This document shows, piece by piece, positions 1-6,564 of a DNA stretch of 28,203 bases. Position numbers and translations under genes: made by a program. How positions within the stretch are numbered: position 1 is the first letter of the stretch; the number at the start of each line of letters is the position of its first letter. The notes under the pieces were generated by a model. The model saw only the letters and a program-made list of their open reading frames with translations. It was not told the origin of the DNA and ran no database searches. Source of the DNA: an uncultured Streptococcus sp. (GTDB lineage Bacteria; Bacillota; Bacilli; Lactobacillales; Streptococcaceae); NCBI RefSeq assembly GCF_938020365.1, contig NZ_CALIIB010000118.1, forward strand, positions 1-28,203, read 5' to 3'.

Positions 1-31
1 CTGCCACTTCTTCCATGATAGCTTTAGACAT
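1..31 (-). CDS. 5' end of an unidentified gene (partial, runs off the left edge)
   Basis: Only the first ten codons are inside the window; they read MSKAIMEEVA on the minus strand. The start is supported by an AAAGGAG ribosome binding site about nine bases upstream and by a promoter at 62-89. The fragment is too short to name a family. It lies downstream of the trhO terminator, so it is a separate transcription unit on the same strand. Confidence 0.6.
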   Translation of the reverse strand, partial: MSKAIMEEVA

Positions 32-61
32 AGACTTGCTCCTTTCCCATTTATTAAGCCC

Positions 62-89
62 ATTATATCACATCAAAAAGAAAGGACAA
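62..89 (-). promoter_or_regulatory. Promoter of the partial left-edge gene
   Basis: On the minus strand, -35 TTGTCC and a perfect -10 TATAAT are separated by 16 bases. They lie about 30 bases before the ATG of the left-edge gene. Confidence 0.6.
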
Positions 90-136
90 AACATCGAAAC
101 CTGAATAAAGAAAAGCTAAGCTGCAAATAAATAATG

Positions 137-171
137 AAAAAACTTTAGACACTATCCGTCTAAAGTTTTTT
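137..171. terminator. Terminator after trhO, symmetric
   Basis: A 14-bp perfect stem with a 7-base loop is flanked by A and T runs (AAAAAACTTTAGAC and its complement). It could stop transcription in either direction. It sits 16 bases after the trhO stop codon, so it most likely ends trhO. Confidence 0.85.
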
Positions 172-186
172 ATCTTCACAATTCAA

Positions 187-1173
187 TTACTGAGCCACCA
201 ATGTTTCCAAACTGTCTCCAATCGCAGCCAAACGCTCGATCACTTCTGCTTGTGTCAATTCATTTTCTGAAACATAGCGGTTACGAGGGTGAACGCGGCA
301 TTCATGAGAACAGCCACGGAGGTACTTGTCTTCGTTTTCTTCTGAAGTCAGGATGCGGCGGTTACACTCTGGATTGCCACAGTTGACATAGCGCTCGCAA
401 GGAGTACCGTCAAACCAGTCTTTCCCAATCACGACTGGATCAACATGGTTGATATCAACGGAGATACGCTCATCAAAGACATACATCTTACCGTCCCAAA
501 GCTCACCTTGAACTTCTGGATCTTTGCCGTAAGTCGCAATACCGCCATGAAGCTGACCGACATCCTTGTAGCCTTCACGAACCATCCAGCCTGAGAATTT
601 CTCACAGCGAACACCACCAGTACAGTAAACAACCACGCGCTTATCCATGAATTTCTCTTTGTTATCACGAACCCATTGCGGCAACTCACGGAAGTTGCGG
701 ATGTCTGGACGAATGGCTCCACGGAAGTGACCTAGATCGTACTCATAGTCGTTACGAGTGTCTAGGACAACAGTGTCTTCGTCCAAGAGGGCTTCCTTAA
801 ATTCCTTAGGTGATAGGTAAGCTCCTGTCGTCTCCAACGGATTGATGTCGTTGTCAAAGTCATTGTCTTCCAAGCCCAAGTGCACAATTTCTTTCTTGTA
901 GCGAACAAACATCTTCTTGAAGGCTTGCTCATTTTCTTCGTCAATCTTGAACCAAAGGTCTTCCATGCCTGGAAGGCTGTGAACGTAGTCCATGTATTTT
1001 TGAGTGGTTTCATAGTCACCAGAAACCGTTCCATTGATTCCTTCATCTGCCACCAAGATACGGCCTTTCAGACCGATAGATTTACAGAAGGCCAGATGAT
1101 CAGCTGCAAATTTCTCAGCATTCTCAATCGGAACATATTTGTAGTAAAGTAATACGCGAATATCTTTTGCCAT
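187..1173 (-). CDS. trhO: tRNA uridine(34) hydroxylase, rhodanese family
   Basis: A 328-aa protein of the TrhO/YceA (UPF0176) family. Family members carry out oxygen-dependent hydroxylation of wobble uridine in tRNA, a step toward 5-methoxyuridine-type modifications. Visible domains are an N-terminal acylphosphatase-like region (about 1-100), a rhodanese domain (about 120-215) with the active-site loop CTGGVRC (Cys184), and a C-terminal cysteine cluster (two CxxxC pairs around 265-295) typical of the long Gram-positive form. Length matches the family. It is monocistronic, with its own promoter at 1230-1258 and a strong terminator at 137-171. The start is the ATG at 1173, preceded by a GAGAG stretch. 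The family assignment is secure; activity is inferred from characterised homologues. Confidence 0.93.
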   Translation of the reverse strand: MAKDIRVLLYYKYVPIENAEKFAADHLAFCKSIGLKGRILVADEGINGTVSGDYETTQKYMDYVHSLPGMEDLWFKIDEENEQAFKKMFVRYKKEIVHLGLEDNDFDNDINPLETTGAYLSPKEFKEALLDEDTVVLDTRNDYEYDLGHFRGAIRPDIRNFRELPQWVRDNKEKFMDKRVVVYCTGGVRCEKFSGWMVREGYKDVGQLHGGIATYGKDPEVQGELWDGKMYVFDERISVDINHVDPVVIGKDWFDGTPCERYVNCGNPECNRRILTSEENEDKYLRGCSHECRVHPRNRYVSENELTQAEVIERLAAIGDSLETLVAQ

Positions 1174-1229
1174 AAGATTTCAACTCTCATTTCTCTATAA
1201 ATTTTCTGAATTTTTTAATTCATCTATTT

Positions 1230-1258
1230 ATTATAACCTGATTGAAAAAACTGGGCAA
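1230..1258 (-). promoter_or_regulatory. trhO promoter
   Basis: On the minus strand, -35 TTGCCC, a 17-base spacer and -10 TATAAT lie about 57 bases upstream of the trhO start. Confidence 0.6.
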
Positions 1259-1309
1259 AAAATTTGTTTGGAAAATAGCAGACCTAGAATCTCTACGTAG
1301 AAAAGCAGG

Positions 1310-1801
1310 TTAGCCCTCTTTCTCCAATTCTTCCAAATACTTCTCGAAGCGATTCTTCTGCCACTTGCTGAGACTATCTAAGATAATATTGACCAGCAGC
1401 ATCAAGGGAAGATGAATGCAAAATGTAACCAAAATGACCAAAAGAAACATGGGGTGAAAAATACTATTATGATAAATAGTATGATTGAGCTGAAAATTCT
1501 GGCAGGCAATCAAAAGGGTCAGAAACCCTGTCGCAGCCAGCACACCCCAGATGGTCAGACTGAAACTATTGTAATAATTAGCCCCCAAATACTGAGCTCG
1601 ACACATAAAATAAAAGCTGGTGATGAGAATCAGTACCAAGAAGGGCTGATAGTGAACGACTCCCCCATTCATAGCGACAGAACCCATATATAAAGCTAAA
1701 CTGCCACATAGCATGAGACTGAAACTCTCCATACCAGCCTTGTTGACCAGCTGCTCTTCCCGTTCGTCTAAGATTTGACGTTTAACAAGTTTCATTTTCA
1801 T
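1310..1801 (-). CDS. Four-helix membrane protein, divergent DERT-motif paralogue, last gene of the XRE cassette
   Basis: 163 aa, not a named protein. After a short basic N terminus comes the motif DEREEQLVNKAG, matching the DERTxxLxxKxG motif of the proteins at 2485-2961 and 3005-3499. Four hydrophobic segments follow (about 25-45, 50-70, 80-102 and 114-143), and the protein ends in a charged KEG-type tail rich in K and E like the other two. I take it as a third, more diverged paralogue, resembling small membrane families such as DUF6773 (assignment uncertain). It follows the CPBP protease gene by 9 bases and has an AGGAG site seven bases before its ATG, so it is in the same operon. No catalytic residues are evident; a role in sensing, immunity or transport is possible but unproven. 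Confidence 0.72.
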   Translation of the reverse strand: MKMKLVKRQILDEREEQLVNKAGMESFSLMLCGSLALYMGSVAMNGGVVHYQPFLVLILITSFYFMCRAQYLGANYYNSFSLTIWGVLAATGFLTLLIACQNFQLNHTIYHNSIFHPMFLLVILVTFCIHLPLMLLVNIILDSLSKWQKNRFEKYLEELEKEG

Positions 1802-1810
1802 TTCAAGCTC

Positions 1811-2488
1811 CTATACTTCTACTCCAAAAATAGTAATTAACAACATAAGAATGGCAGGAAGTCCGTTATTTATCATGTGAACTACAATACTGACTTTCAA
1901 GCACCGAGTTCGATAAGCCAGCAAGGTCAAAATCACAGAAGCACCGCCATAAATCACAAAAGACATGATATTGGTTGGGCCATGAAATATCGCAAAGAGC
2001 AGTCCGCCTATGATATAGCCCCAGCTTTCATAGTCTTTAAAGATTTTTAGAGGAATGATGCCACGGAAAATAATTTCTTCTGCGATAGGCGCTAAAACTC
2101 CAAGCATGATGGACAATAAAATGATATCTCCTCTTCGGAACTCCTCCATCAAAGATGCCTGATTAGCCGTCGTCACCTCTCCATGCAGCCACCGTAGTAG
2201 TACCGTCCCAAGGATAGATATGAGCAACATGCCTAAGAGACCTAGAGCAATTCGCTTCCCATCTCCTTTTTGAAAGATTTTTCCAGACTGAGATAAGATT
2301 CCGGTTTTCTTTGCTGCCACGACAAAGGCCAGCAAGGTGAGGAAAATCAGCAAAAGCCCAAGACCAATGGTCCACTGTTTGGGAAATTGATAAATTATTG
2401 CTACCTGCTGAAATAGCATAGGAAGGACATACAAGCCCAAAGCTAAGAAAGCGCAACTACCCCAGACCAATCGTTTCCACCAAGTCAT
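1811..2488 (-). CDS. CPBP family intramembrane metalloprotease (CAAX-protease-like)
   Basis: 225-aa polytopic membrane protein. Motif 1 of the CPBP/Abi family is clear (AEEIIFRG, Glu137-Glu138 and Arg142), followed by motif 2 FAIFH with His169. These are the putative metal-binding and catalytic residues. The hydrophobic segments are consistent with 6-8 transmembrane helices. The ATG overlaps the stop codon of the upstream gene in an ATGA arrangement, so the two are translationally coupled. In lactic bacteria such proteins often accompany bacteriocin loci as immunity or processing factors, but no bacteriocin precursor is visible in this operon. The substrate is unknown; it may act on its membrane neighbours. 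Confidence 0.88.
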   Translation of the reverse strand: MTWWKRLVWGSCAFLALGLYVLPMLFQQVAIIYQFPKQWTIGLGLLLIFLTLLAFVVAAKKTGILSQSGKIFQKGDGKRIALGLLGMLLISILGTVLLRWLHGEVTTANQASLMEEFRRGDIILLSIMLGVLAPIAEEIIFRGIIPLKIFKDYESWGYIIGGLLFAIFHGPTNIMSFVIYGGASVILTLLAYRTRCLKVSIVVHMINNGLPAILMLLITIFGVEV

Positions 2489-2961
2489 TCTTCATCCTCC
2501 AATTCCTGAGCGATCTTTGCCTGACGTTTGTCGTTTAGGTAAAGACTGATCTTGTCCATGGTCAAGCTTCCAAGCACAAACAGTAGTATTGCAAGAGACA
2601 GCTTGAGCAGATACAAAATGCTGAACATACTAGCCAGATTTTCTCGCTGACCAAAGAAATCAATGCCTATAACGATGAGAGCAAAGACGACTCCACCGCC
2701 AAAACGCTCTGGCCATTTTTCCTCTCTCACCATATCACCAACATCAATGCCTAGGCTTACGCGACGAAGCAAGGCATATAGACCTACTAGGGTAAGCAGA
2801 ATACCTTCTGGCAGATAGGCCAGCAAGCTTAGATGGAGGATATAGGCTTTGAAAAATACAGAGATAGCCAAGAAGAGGAACATTCCTAGCACTAACTCCC
2901 CTGCAACTTTGCCATCTAATTTTTCTGTTCGTTCATCTTTTATAACAGGCTGCTTCTTCAT
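2485..2961 (-). CDS. DERT-motif small membrane protein, paralogue B
   Basis: 158 aa from the ATG at 2961. An in-frame ATG at 3018 would overlap the previous gene, but the shorter start matches that of the paralogue at 3499. A basic N terminus leads to DERTEKLDGKVAGE, then about four hydrophobic segments, and an acidic C-terminal tail after DKRQAKIAQELEDEE. Its partner at 3005-3499 ends similarly (KRQVLLDQELENDEN). The region just before the start (AAGAAAGTGAG then AAGAAAATG) nearly equals that of the partner, so duplication included the translation start region; a GTG 12 bases upstream in this segment could be used instead. Its stop overlaps the CPBP protease start. Function unknown; resembles DUF6773-like membrane proteins, with moderate certainty. 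Confidence 0.75.
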   Translation of the reverse strand: MKKQPVIKDERTEKLDGKVAGELVLGMFLFLAISVFFKAYILHLSLLAYLPEGILLTLVGLYALLRRVSLGIDVGDMVREEKWPERFGGGVVFALIVIGIDFFGQRENLASMFSILYLLKLSLAILLFVLGSLTMDKISLYLNDKRQAKIAQELEDEE

Positions 2962-3004
2962 TTTCTTACTCACTTTCTTACTATAAGTTAAAGATTCATT
3001 GATT

Positions 3005-3499
3005 CTAATTCTCATCATTTTCTAGTTCTTGGTCCAATAAAACCTGTCTCTTCTGATAAAAATAATCGACCAACTGATCAAATATACTAGAAAAGGCAGT
3101 TATCAAAGCTACAATAAAAATAAATTGCAGAATTGGATGATGGCGAAAGAATGGTCGAAGAGCTGAATTTCCACTCCACATCTGAACAGCCACGATTACA
3201 ATCGCTAAGATAGCTCCGTTAGCCAAACGACTTCTGAAACTCCTATGCCCAATAGATGGCTTGTCGCGTCTGATATCAAGTCCCAACTGCCAGCTACGAA
3301 TTCCAGCATAGATTTCCATAGCCAAAATAACTAGAATTTCCGATAAGTAGCCTTCTACTGGCACATGCCAAATCATGATTTTGATAAAAATAGAAATAAG
3401 GAGCAAGATGATCGCAAAAAATGCAACTTCATTTCCTAATTTTCGCTCAAGTTGTAGAGTCCGCTCGTCTGTATAGACTTTTTGTGGTTTGTCCTTCAT
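3005..3499 (-). CDS. DERT-motif small membrane protein, paralogue A
   Basis: 164 aa from the ATG at 3499. The open frame extends to 3613 but that part lies inside the XRE gene. Residues 10-22 contain DERTLQLERKLGNE, followed by about four transmembrane segments and a C-terminal KRQVLLDQELENDEN tail. It shares the motif order, length and tail with the protein at 2485-2961, from which it is separated by only 43 bases. It follows the XRE gene by 19 bases, with AGGAAG as the likely ribosome binding site overlapping the end of that gene. No enzymatic motif is visible. The pairing of a tiny XRE regulator with such membrane proteins is common in Firmicutes, but I know of no established function. Confidence 0.75.
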   Translation of the reverse strand: MKDKPQKVYTDERTLQLERKLGNEVAFFAIILLLISIFIKIMIWHVPVEGYLSEILVILAMEIYAGIRSWQLGLDIRRDKPSIGHRSFRSRLANGAILAIVIVAVQMWSGNSALRPFFRHHPILQFIFIVALITAFSSIFDQLVDYFYQKRQVLLDQELENDEN

Positions 3500-3518
3500 T
3501 TTCTTTCTCACTTTCTTC

Positions 3519-3716
3519 CTATTCTTCCCAAAACAACTGATCCAGCGTTTTATTGAGGCATTTACAAATGGCCAAGCATAGACTAAGACTGGGATTGTAC
3601 TTGCCTGCCTCAATCAGGCCAATGGTCTGACGAGTCACACCAATAGCATCAGCCAAGTCTCCTTGGGTCATGTCATGCTCAGCCCTTGCCATTTTTAACC
3701 TAAGATTTTTTGCCAT
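3519..3716 (-). CDS. Small XRE-family (Cro/CI-type) transcriptional regulator
   Basis: 65 aa, essentially a single helix-turn-helix domain: MTQGDLADAIGVTRQTIGLIE is the HTH core, followed by AGKYNPSLSLCLAICKCL and LDQLFWEE, the usual ending of the YgzD/YozG-like compact regulators. I chose the ATG at 3716 (MAKNLRLKM), which has AAGGATGG upstream; the ATG at 3737 would add seven unconserved residues. The start overlaps the end of the 63-aa gene by 17 bases, indicating coupling. It probably regulates this operon; paired direct repeats in the promoter (3921-3953) are a candidate operator. Confident as a DNA-binding protein, with the target inferred. Confidence 0.88.
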   Translation of the reverse strand: MAKNLRLKMARAEHDMTQGDLADAIGVTRQTIGLIEAGKYNPSLSLCLAICKCLNKTLDQLFWEE

Positions 3717-3891
3717 GGCCACCATCCTTATCGTCATTCTTTTGCCCGCCTATGGCGTAGAAAGAAGAGCCAAGGGCGACATCAGCACAAGCTAGTATGA
3801 TAAAGGTTTGATTTTTCTGAATCATGCCAACAACTAGTAGAATTGTCGCCGATACAAGACAAATAAACTGAGCATTCACTTTCTTATTCAT
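3700..3891 (-). CDS. 63-aa two-helix membrane peptide, first gene of the XRE cassette
   Basis: A short protein with two hydrophobic stretches (about residues 8-24 and 29-46) and a hydrophilic, Gly/Asp/Lys-rich end (NDDKDGGHGKKS). It has an excellent AAAGGAG site seven bases before the ATG and lies directly downstream of a strong promoter. Its last codons overlap the XRE gene. No family recognised. Many XRE plus membrane-protein cassettes start with a small membrane gene of this kind, but function is unknown. The clear translation signals and tight overlap argue that it is real. Confidence 0.7.
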   Translation of the reverse strand: MNKKVNAQFICLVSATILLVVGMIQKNQTFIILACADVALGSSFYAIGGQKNDDKDGGHGKKS

Positions 3892-3920
3892 ATTTGCGCT
3901 CCTTTCGTCTTTATAAGTAC

Positions 3921-3953
3921 ATTATACAATATATTTTAAATAATGCAATATAT
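3921..3953 (-). promoter_or_regulatory. Promoter of the XRE cassette with two direct repeats (candidate operator)
   Basis: On the minus strand, -35 TTGCAT (3943-3948), a 16-base spacer and -10 TATAAT (3921-3926). Two 14-base direct repeats, ATATATTGCATTAT and ATATATTGTATAAT (12 of 14 identical, 19-base period), cover the -35 and -10 boxes. This is where an autorepressor such as the XRE protein would bind; binding is inferred. Confidence 0.6.
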
Positions 3954-3985
3954 AAATTACATTTTGTTTTTTATTTTGTACAAAA

Positions 3986-4010
3986 AAAGATTGGGAGTTT
4001 CCCAATCTTT
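3986..4010 (-). terminator. Terminator after the ECF/SAM hydrolase operon
   Basis: An 11-bp stem (AAAGATTGGGA) with a GTT loop is followed on the minus strand by a run of seven T. It lies 15 bases after the stop of the gene at 4026-4589 and separates it from the XRE cassette. Confidence 0.88.
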
Positions 4011-4025
4011 AATTATCTAATTTGA

Positions 4026-4589
4026 TTAATCTTTCTTAAGGCTGCCTGAGCGAGTCTGAGTACGAGCGTAGGCTAGTAAGAGCAAGGTTCCTGCTACGGC
4101 AACTGTCACTCCATTGGAAAGAGTTGCTACAAAGCCTTGCACAAAGACCTTATTGACCGGCTCGCTATAAATCAAGATATCGCCAATCGGAGCGACCAAG
4201 AGCCAGACAAAAGCATTGGCCAAAAGCTGGAAGATATTGAAGTTGACGATGTCCTTCACTTCAAAAACACCTTCTGCTGCACGGATGCGATTTTTAAACA
4301 AACCAAGAATGAAACCAAAGAAGGCACTAGCGATAATCCATGACCACCAGAGACCGTAGCCAGCCATAGCATCTTTGATAACGTGACCAATCAAGCCCAT
4401 CAGGAAGCCAACAAAGGGGCCGAAAACGACACTGAAGAGGGCCTGAACCGCATATTGCAGCTGAATGCTAGTATTGGGAACAGGTGTTGGAATGCTAATC
4501 ATTCCGATAACTACAAAAAGTGCAGCTCCAATCCCTGTTGCAACAACTTCTTTAATAGTAAACTTTGTATCTAACAATTTCTTTTTCAT
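4026..4589 (-). CDS. ECF transporter S component (UPF0397 type)
   Basis: 187-aa membrane protein with the family N terminus FTIKEVVATGIGAALFVVIG, a conserved alanine/glycine-rich first helix that in S components contacts the shared EcfT subunit, then IPTPVPNTSIQLQYA and about five further hydrophobic segments. Length fits an S component. No EcfA or EcfT genes are nearby, so it would use the general energising module encoded elsewhere (group II ECF arrangement). It is cotranscribed with the SAM hydrolase gene 11 bases upstream and ends at a strong terminator. The substrate cannot be read from sequence. The partnership with an enzyme that makes adenosine and methionine from SAM suggests a related compound, which is inference. 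Confidence 0.82.
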   Translation of the reverse strand: MKKKLLDTKFTIKEVVATGIGAALFVVIGMISIPTPVPNTSIQLQYAVQALFSVVFGPFVGFLMGLIGHVIKDAMAGYGLWWSWIIASAFFGFILGLFKNRIRAAEGVFEVKDIVNFNIFQLLANAFVWLLVAPIGDILIYSEPVNKVFVQGFVATLSNGVTVAVAGTLLLLAYARTQTRSGSLKKD

Positions 4590-4600
4590 AATGTTCTCCT

Positions 4601-5446
4601 TTAATTTTCTATACGTTTAATCTCAATATGCCATTGAGCACCGACACCGACATTGTAGGCCTTGGCAAAGGAACCTTGGTTGATAGCCAAGCCCACCCGA
4701 TAGAGGGAATTGATGTACAAAATCGGCTGACCGATGCGAACATCCGCAAAGGACTTACCATAGGTCACTTGGTTTTGATAAACCAGCATATCATTGTTGT
4801 AAATAGTGACTTCGAAACGGTCGCCAAAGCTTGGCTCTAAGGTGCAGAACTCCTCGCGCGTAATCGAAGTCCAAAGCGAGCCAAAGCGAACATCCAAAAT
4901 GTCAATAGCTCCACTGACCAAATTATCCGCTAGCCTTGTTTCGACAACAGGGATTTCGACAATTTCTTCGACACTCAACTCTGGGCCAACTTCCTCAAAA
5001 CTGATATGGCCGCTAGCCAGCTTGGCACCTGTGTAGGCATAGACATCTCGCCCATGAAAGGTATAAGAATGCTCGGTATTCTTGCGGCGATTTTCCACTT
5101 CTGAAATCTCACGAATAGCTACAATACCGACATGCTTTTTGATAAAGGACAGAGTACCATTATCAGGTGTCACGATATATTGATTTTTACTGGTCTTAGC
5201 AACCACGCTTTTCCGCTTGGAACCCACTCCCGGATCCACGACTGAAACAAAAGTTGTTCCCTCTGGCCAATAATCTACCGTTTGAAAGAGACGATAACTA
5301 CCCTCAAAAATATTGTAAGGGGTGATATCATGGGTCAAATGATGGATTTTCAGCGTTGGTGATTCCTCCAAAGCCACTCCAATCATAGCCGACACCGCTC
5401 CATCTACCAGACCGAAGTCCGACTGCAGCACTAATATGTTGTTCAT
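4601..5446 (-). CDS. S-adenosylmethionine hydrolase (DUF62, SAM hydroxide adenosyltransferase)
   Basis: 281 aa, full length for the DUF62/fluorinase-fold family. Members without halogenase specialisation convert SAM and hydroxide to adenosine and L-methionine. Family landmarks visible are LQSDFG near the N terminus (Asp10), VVDPGVGS followed by Arg (Asp71 and Arg78), TPDNGTLS (93-100) and FHGRDVY (His131). Asp71, Arg78 and His131 correspond to the conserved Asp-Arg-His set thought to activate water in the family. The two-domain length (about 160 plus 110 residues) is intact. The start has GGGAGG six bases upstream. It forms an operon with the ECF S component at 4026-4589. Why a cell would hydrolyse SAM is unclear; coupling to uptake or salvage is an inference. 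Confidence 0.9.
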   Translation of the reverse strand: MNNILVLQSDFGLVDGAVSAMIGVALEESPTLKIHHLTHDITPYNIFEGSYRLFQTVDYWPEGTTFVSVVDPGVGSKRKSVVAKTSKNQYIVTPDNGTLSFIKKHVGIVAIREISEVENRRKNTEHSYTFHGRDVYAYTGAKLASGHISFEEVGPELSVEEIVEIPVVETRLADNLVSGAIDILDVRFGSLWTSITREEFCTLEPSFGDRFEVTIYNNDMLVYQNQVTYGKSFADVRIGQPILYINSLYRVGLAINQGSFAKAYNVGVGAQWHIEIKRIEN

Positions 5447-5670
5447 CTTATTCCTCCCAGGCCCTGAGCCTGATATTCTCCAAGTCCTCTAATCTTACCA
5501 AAATTAGGCTCTTTTCGCTAGAGCTGGAGGCATAAAATTTTTTTATAACCGTCTATTTCTCAAAGATATAGCATACAAGCTAGTGATTTTTTCTGGATTG
5601 AGCTTATGTCAGAACAATTCCTTGAGTAGGCTAAGATAGGAAAGTCCCACCTTTCGTCTGGCTTGACTTT
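5447..5670 (-). other. Intergenic leader with three consecutive hairpins before the SAM hydrolase gene
   Basis: This 224-base gap holds three short hairpins next to each other and to the ribosome binding site: 5458-5472 (CAGGC/GCCTG), 5489-5507 (CTAAT/ATTAG) and 5508-5524 (GCTCT/AGAGC). A possible extended -10 (TGCTATATC on the minus strand) lies near 5570. I recognise no known riboswitch class here, and chance hairpins are not excluded. Confidence 0.35.
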
Positions 5671-6264
5671 TTATGACTGAGAGGCAGCTTTTGCACTGCG
5701 CTTTTTTACCAGATATTGACCCAGCAGGCCACCGATTAAAGCACCTGCCATTACCATCACGATAAAACTAGCGATGGTCGGAAAATCCAACGGCAGCAAA
5801 ATCCGATTGATGTATTCTGCTGTCTTACCACGCGCCACCAAGCTATCAATATAAGCTTGACGCGCTAGCCACATGAGGATAATAGGCCCCGAATTGACAA
5901 AAGAGAAACAAACAAAGGAAAGCAGATTCCAGAATTTGTTTTCATATTTGCCCAAGCCCGCAATCGTGTCAGCTAAAAGACCGAACACCAAGCCTGGCAG
6001 ACCAGCAATCATAAAATGACCAGACAGGAGAAAGAAGCCTCCCATCACCACGCCCAGTAAGCTAATCGCTCCAAATTTTTTAATCTTGCTTTGCAGCAAC
6101 ATATAAACGCTTCCGCCAAAAACTGCAGCAAAGCCTGGAGCATAGAGCATATTGCCAGCATTGTCAAAAAAGTGCCCTACTAGTACTCCTAGTCCGACAC
6201 AGAGAAAGTAGAGCAGAGCAAAGACTCCCGTCCATTTCAACTCTTTCGGTGTTAACGAAGTCAT
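5671..6264 (-). CDS. MptD / Trep_Strep family putative ECF transporter S component
   Basis: 197-aa integral membrane protein of the Trep_Strep (PF09605-like) family, annotated in streptococci as MptD-type ECF S component. About six hydrophobic segments are visible. Residues GLPGLVFGLLADTIAGLGKY and the following NSGPIILMW are typical of the family. A basic tail (VKKRSAKAASQS) closes the protein. The start is the ATG at 6264 after GAAAGGATTCGATA. It is preceded by a promoter at 6496-6524 and a roughly 225-base structured leader, suggesting ligand- or attenuation-type control. It is separated from the SAM hydrolase gene by 224 bases without a clear terminator. Substrate unknown. Confidence 0.82.
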   Translation of the reverse strand: MTSLTPKELKWTGVFALLYFLCVGLGVLVGHFFDNAGNMLYAPGFAAVFGGSVYMLLQSKIKKFGAISLLGVVMGGFFLLSGHFMIAGLPGLVFGLLADTIAGLGKYENKFWNLLSFVCFSFVNSGPIILMWLARQAYIDSLVARGKTAEYINRILLPLDFPTIASFIVMVMAGALIGGLLGQYLVKKRSAKAASQS

Positions 6265-6489
6265 TATCGAATCCTTTCTAATTGTGAAGCTATAACTTCA
6301 TAAAACTATTGATAGCTATATCCTTGATAAGTGAAAATGTGCATTTCATGCCTTGCCATCCTTCCTGCAAAATGAAATTTTAGCCAGATTTGCAGATCTA
6401 GCATCCTGGATATGCTTGCTTCCCTCGCCACCGGTAAAATCTAGTACTACCAAGAAGCAATTTATTATGCTATTTTTCTATACTTAGCT
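6265..6489 (-). promoter_or_regulatory. Long structured 5' leader of the MptD-type gene (riboswitch candidate)
   Basis: The predicted transcript start is near 6489, giving about 225 untranslated bases. Stems visible are 6416-6422 with 6454-6460 (TTGCTTC/GAAGCAA) enclosing 6433-6436 with 6448-6451 (GGTA/TACC), 6401-6404 with 6412-6415, and 6365-6371 with 6389-6395 (CTGCAAA/TTTGCAG). I could not match it to TPP, FMN, SAM, preQ1, THF or cobalamin motifs by eye. Regulation is inferred from leader length, structure and the transporter downstream. Confidence 0.4.
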
Positions 6490-6495
6490 TTATTT

Positions 6496-6524
6496 ATTAT
6501 AGCATTATGAAAATAGAATGTAAA
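6496..6524 (-). promoter_or_regulatory. Promoter of the MptD-type ECF gene
   Basis: On the minus strand, -35 TTTACA, a 17-base spacer and -10 TATAAT preceded by TGC (extended -10). The site lies 230 bases upstream of the start codon, leaving a long leader. Confidence 0.7.
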
Positions 6525-6564
6525 TTAAACTTTCAGACTTTTCAAAGGATGATACTTGACAAAA

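Noticed and set aside
3500..3613. Longer start for the 3005-3499 membrane protein
   Set aside because: The extra 38 codons lie inside the XRE gene in another frame and are absent from the paralogue.
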